Shown here: positions 5,908 to 8,130 of the stretch, piece by piece
How positions within the stretch are numbered: the first letter of the stretch is position 1
Layout of the letters: each line of letters starts with the position of its first letter
DNA from: Candidatus Glassbacteria bacterium RIFCSPLOWO2_12_FULL_58_11
GTDB lineage: Bacteria > Gemmatimonadota > Glassbacteria > GWA2-58-10
DNA length: 8,130 nucleotides
Assembly (NCBI GenBank): GCA_001780825.1
Contig: MFIX01000185.1
Location: forward strand, 1-8,130
Direction of reading: 5' to 3'
Notes under the pieces: model-generated
Told to the model about the DNA's origin: nothing
The model's database searches: none
What the model saw: the letters and a program-made list of their open reading frames with translations, nothing else
Made by a program: the position numbers and the translations under genes

Positions 5908-7393
5908 TTGCATTGCAAGATCGGACCTTCTGCGGTTTAGTGAATTTATCTCTTCCCAGATGGGCCTGCACTTTCCCCCGGAGCGCCGCGCCGACATCCA
6001 AAGGGGTATCAGCAGCGCCGCGCCCGAATTCGGTTTCGCGGACCCCGAGGCCTGTATCCAGTGGCTGATGTCGTCGCCTTTGACCAGGCGACAGATCGAG
6101 ATTCTGGCCAGCCATCTGACCATCGGAGAAACCTACTTTTTCAGGGAGAAACCGATTTTCGAGACCTTAAGAGATAAGGTCCTCAGGGAATTGATACAGT
6201 CCCGAATGGGGACCAGCCGGCGTCTGAGAATCTGGAGCGCGGGTTGTTCGAGCGGCGAGGAGCCTTATTCTATCGCCATGCTGCTCAGCCGCTTCCTTCC
6301 CGATATTAAGGATTGGAACATCACCATTCTGGCCACGGATATCAATCCGCAATCTCTGGATAAAGCCAGGGACGGCCTTTACAAAGAGTGGTCGTTTCGA
6401 AACGCACCAGCGGATATAAAAGAACAGTTTTTTTCTAAAACCCGGGATAAATCCTATCAAATCCGAGCTGATATGCAGGAACTTGTCCGGTTAGGATATC
6501 TTAATTTAGCCGAAGACACCTATCCTTCTCTGTTGAACGACACGAATGCAATGGATGTGATTTTTTGTAAGAATGTGTTGATGTATTTCAATCCGGATAC
6601 TCAAAAAAAGGTTATTCAAAAACTTTATCGGTGCCTGGTCAATAAAGGCTGGCTGATAGTAAGCCCGTGCGAAACCTCACATCTGCTTTTTCATAGATTC
6701 CAGACAGTCAATTTCCCCGAGACTACATTCTACAGAAAGGACGGCCGGCAGGCAAAACCGGAACCTGATTGGGGCTCGGAGCTTCAATCCTTCAGTTTCC
6801 ATCCGCCTGTCGATCTTGTAACCGGTTCGCTGCCAGACATTTTACCGCCAGTTGACATCTTACCGGCCCCCATTCCTGAAGCGGGTGACCTCCCAATTGC
6901 ACCACAGCCTGAAAGCGAACCTTCACCTTATGAGGAAGCCCTGTCCTTGTACGCCCGGGGATTTTACCATGGGGTCGTGGAACTGCTGGCTCCGCTGGCC
7001 GTGGGTGATTGCAGGAATTCGGCTCTGGTCGCCAGGTCGTACGCCAACCAGGGTAACCTGTCCGAGGCCTTGCGGTGGTGTGATAAAATGGTGGCGGCGG
7101 ATAAGCTGAACCCGGGCTCCTACTACCTCCAGGCCTCGATTCTTCTGGAAGAAGGACGGATTGAAGCGGCGACAGCCTCGCTGAAGAAAGCGCTCTATCT
7201 GGAGCCGGATTTTGTGCTGGCCCATTTCGCCCTGGGAAACCTCGCCCTTCAACAAGGGAATAGCCGGGAAGCCAATCGGCATCTGAATAACGCTCTCAAG
7301 CTCGCCAAGACATACGATCAGGGCGGGCCTTTGCCGGAAGCTGACGGTGTGACCGCCGGCAGACTATCGGAAATCATCTCGCGCATGATCTGA
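5900..7393 (+). CDS. cheR: CheR-type chemoreceptor methyltransferase with C-terminal TPR repeats (WspC-like)
   Basis: The protein has 497 residues, longer than the roughly 270-290 of a plain CheR. It transfers methyl groups from S-adenosylmethionine to receptor glutamates. Residues 1-280 form the complete CheR fold: N-terminal helices, IGETYFFREKPIF (75-87), SAM-binding motif IWSAGCSSGEEPYSIAM (111-127), ATDINPQSL (145-153) and DVIFCKNVLMYF (219-230). A proline-rich, probably disordered linker spans about 285-345. Residues 345-470 hold about four TPR-like helix pairs, for example GNLSEALRWCDKMV, GRIEAATASLKKALYLEP and GNSREANRHLNNALKLA. CheR-TPR fusions are typical of WspC and FrzF, where the TPRs are thought to affect receptor or protein contacts. 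ATG 5900 overlaps the cheW1 stop, indicating coupled translation, with AAAGAG upstream. No catalytic residue appears lost. Confidence 0.95.
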   Translation: MADCIARSDLLRFSEFISSQMGLHFPPERRADIQRGISSAAPEFGFADPEACIQWLMSSPLTRRQIEILASHLTIGETYFFREKPIFETLRDKVLRELIQSRMGTSRRLRIWSAGCSSGEEPYSIAMLLSRFLPDIKDWNITILATDINPQSLDKARDGLYKEWSFRNAPADIKEQFFSKTRDKSYQIRADMQELVRLGYLNLAEDTYPSLLNDTNAMDVIFCKNVLMYFNPDTQKKVIQKLYRCLVNKGWLIVSPCETSHLLFHRFQTVNFPETTFYRKDGRQAKPEPDWGSELQSFSFHPPVDLVTGSLPDILPPVDILPAPIPEAGDLPIAPQPESEPSPYEEALSLYARGFYHGVVELLAPLAVGDCRNSALVARSYANQGNLSEALRWCDKMVAADKLNPGSYYLQASILLEEGRIEAATASLKKALYLEPDFVLAHFALGNLALQQGNSREANRHLNNALKLAKTYDQGGPLPEADGVTAGRLSEIISRMI

Positions 7394-7407
7394 ACGGAGA
7401 TTCTTCC

Positions 7408-7989
7408 ATGGCAAAAGCGAAAAAAAAGCTTGAATCCGCTTCGGTTGAATGGGGCAGAGAACCGGGGCCGGATGAGGCGAAAAAGATTCTCCAGGCCCGG
7501 GCGCATGATCTGTCCCGTGAGCTGGTGGCAAAAGATGCCGGCGGGAGTGCTCTCGAAGTCGTAGTGTTTATCCTGGCTAACGAAACCTATGCCATCGAGA
7601 CGGAATATATTCGGGAAGTATATCCGCTGAGAAATTTCACTCCCCTGCCCTGCACGCCGCAGTTCGTTCTCGGCCTGGTCAATGTACGCGGGCAGATTCT
7701 ATCGGTGATTGACATAAAAAAGTTTTTCAATCTGCCGGAGAAGGGGCTGACCGAGCTGAACAAAATTATTATCCTGCAAAAAGATGGAACGGAGTTCGGC
7801 CTCCTGGCGGACCTGATCCTCGGCGTGCGCTCCATCCCTACCGGAACGCTGCAGTCTCCGGCCGCTCTCTCGACCGTCATAAATGAAAAATACCTCAAAG
7901 GAGTTACGGATGAGCGGGTAGTTGTATTGGAGGCTGACAGACTTCTTTCCGATCCGCAGATTATCGTCAATGAAGAGGTGGAAGCTTGA
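7408..7989 (+). CDS. cheW: CheW-family coupling protein with N-terminal extension (second copy, WspD-like)
   Basis: The protein has 193 residues: a charged N-terminal extension of about 48 residues, then a CheW domain. The extension contains a predicted helix DEAKKILQARAHDLSREL (22-39), a pattern seen in WspD-type and related coupling proteins. The core LPCTPQFVLGLVNVRGQILS (80-99) followed by VIDIKKFF keeps the conserved Arg94, unlike the first CheW of this operon, although the usual Pro before VID is Ser. The second half shows FGLLADLILGVRSIP and KGVTDERVVVLEADRLL, the normal closing strands. ATG 7408 follows ACGGAGA at a spacing of 7 and lies 14 bases after the cheR stop. Two dissimilar CheW copies flanking CheR-TPR suggest distinct contacts in one array. 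Wsp membership is inferred from order. Confidence 0.93.
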   Translation: MAKAKKKLESASVEWGREPGPDEAKKILQARAHDLSRELVAKDAGGSALEVVVFILANETYAIETEYIREVYPLRNFTPLPCTPQFVLGLVNVRGQILSVIDIKKFFNLPEKGLTELNKIIILQKDGTEFGLLADLILGVRSIPTGTLQSPAALSTVINEKYLKGVTDERVVVLEADRLLSDPQIIVNEEVEA

Positions 7990-8035
7990 ACCCAAAGATA
8001 TTTTAAATAACATATCAGCTCAGGAGAAATCCATT

Positions 8036-8130
8036 ATGAAATGGTCCATCGGGAAAAAAATCGGCGGAGGTTTCGGCCTGGCCCTGGCAATTTTGTGCGT
8101 CATCGGGGTGACATCCTACAGGGCCATAAC
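8036..8130 (+). CDS. N-terminus of a methyl-accepting chemotaxis protein (cut by window edge)
   Basis: Only 31 codons and two bases are visible. ATG 8036 follows AGGAG (8022-8026) with nine bases between. The sequence begins MKWSIGKKIGGGFGLALAIL and continues with a hydrophobic run ending CVIGVTSYRAI, a very common first signal-anchor helix of transmembrane chemoreceptors and of some CHASE3 or four-helix-bundle sensor proteins. Following CheW, CheR and CheW in one operon, 46 bases downstream of cheW2, it is most likely the dedicated receptor and the methylation target of the CheR. The sensor type, HAMP and signalling domain lie outside the window, so the receptor call depends mainly on context. 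Confidence 0.75.
   Translation, partial: MKWSIGKKIGGGFGLALAILCVIGVTSYRAI

Noticed and set aside
8041..8130. Second ATG at 8041 in another frame
   Set aside because: Its product is basic and lacks a signal anchor, whereas the frame from 8036 gives a typical receptor N-terminus at a proper distance from AGGAG.

Overview
The window holds two divergently transcribed signalling gene clusters separated by about 1.47 kb of A+T-rich non-coding DNA. On the minus strand, positions 1-3964 carry a three-gene two-component cassette, read in this order: a large membrane sensor histidine kinase, a stand-alone Rcp1-type response regulator, and a REC-PAS protein that runs off the left edge. On the plus strand, from 5431 to the right edge, lies the start of a chemosensory (che) operon: CheW, CheR with C-terminal TPR repeats, a second CheW with an N-terminal extension, and the first 31 codons of a methyl-accepting chemotaxis protein.

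The source is most likely a Gram-negative bacterium with many signalling genes. The kinase has an apparent periplasmic sensor domain. Coding DNA is moderately G+C-rich and the central intergenic region is A+T-rich. The GTAGGGGCGGGTTT palindrome and the CheW/CheR-TPR/CheW order would suit a deltaproteobacterial (Desulfobacterota) or similar environmental lineage. That placement is an impression; no marker gene is present to fix it.

Minus-strand cassette: the 915-residue kinase combines a seven-helix membrane domain built from three related helix segments, a periplasmic Cache-like domain, a cytoplasmic PAS domain and a complete HisKA/HATPase_c core. It has no receiver of its own. The Rcp1-like receiver starts one base after the kinase stop, so it is the obvious phosphoryl acceptor. 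The REC-PAS gene follows after 18 bases. A sigma70-like promoter (TTGACT, 18 bp, TATACT) lies about 245 bases upstream of the kinase.

Che cluster: cheW1 and cheR overlap by 8 bases, and cheR, cheW2 and the MCP follow at 14 and 46 bases, so they form one operon. The order CheW, CheR-TPR, CheW matches wspB-wspC-wspD of Pseudomonas, with the MCP placed after rather than before. CheA, CheB and an output regulator would be expected just past the right edge. A near-consensus promoter (TTGAAT, 17 bp, TATAAT) at 5045-5073 would give a leader of about 350 nt.

The intergenic region (3965-5430) contains no convincing gene. It holds both promoters and a cluster of palindromes and inverted repeats between about 4260 and 4850, including a perfect 29-bp REP-like palindrome. 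No RNA gene, CRISPR array, transposase or integrase was found. The window is mostly recognisable families. The least explained items are the repeated membrane domain of the kinase, the palindrome cluster and the long che leader.
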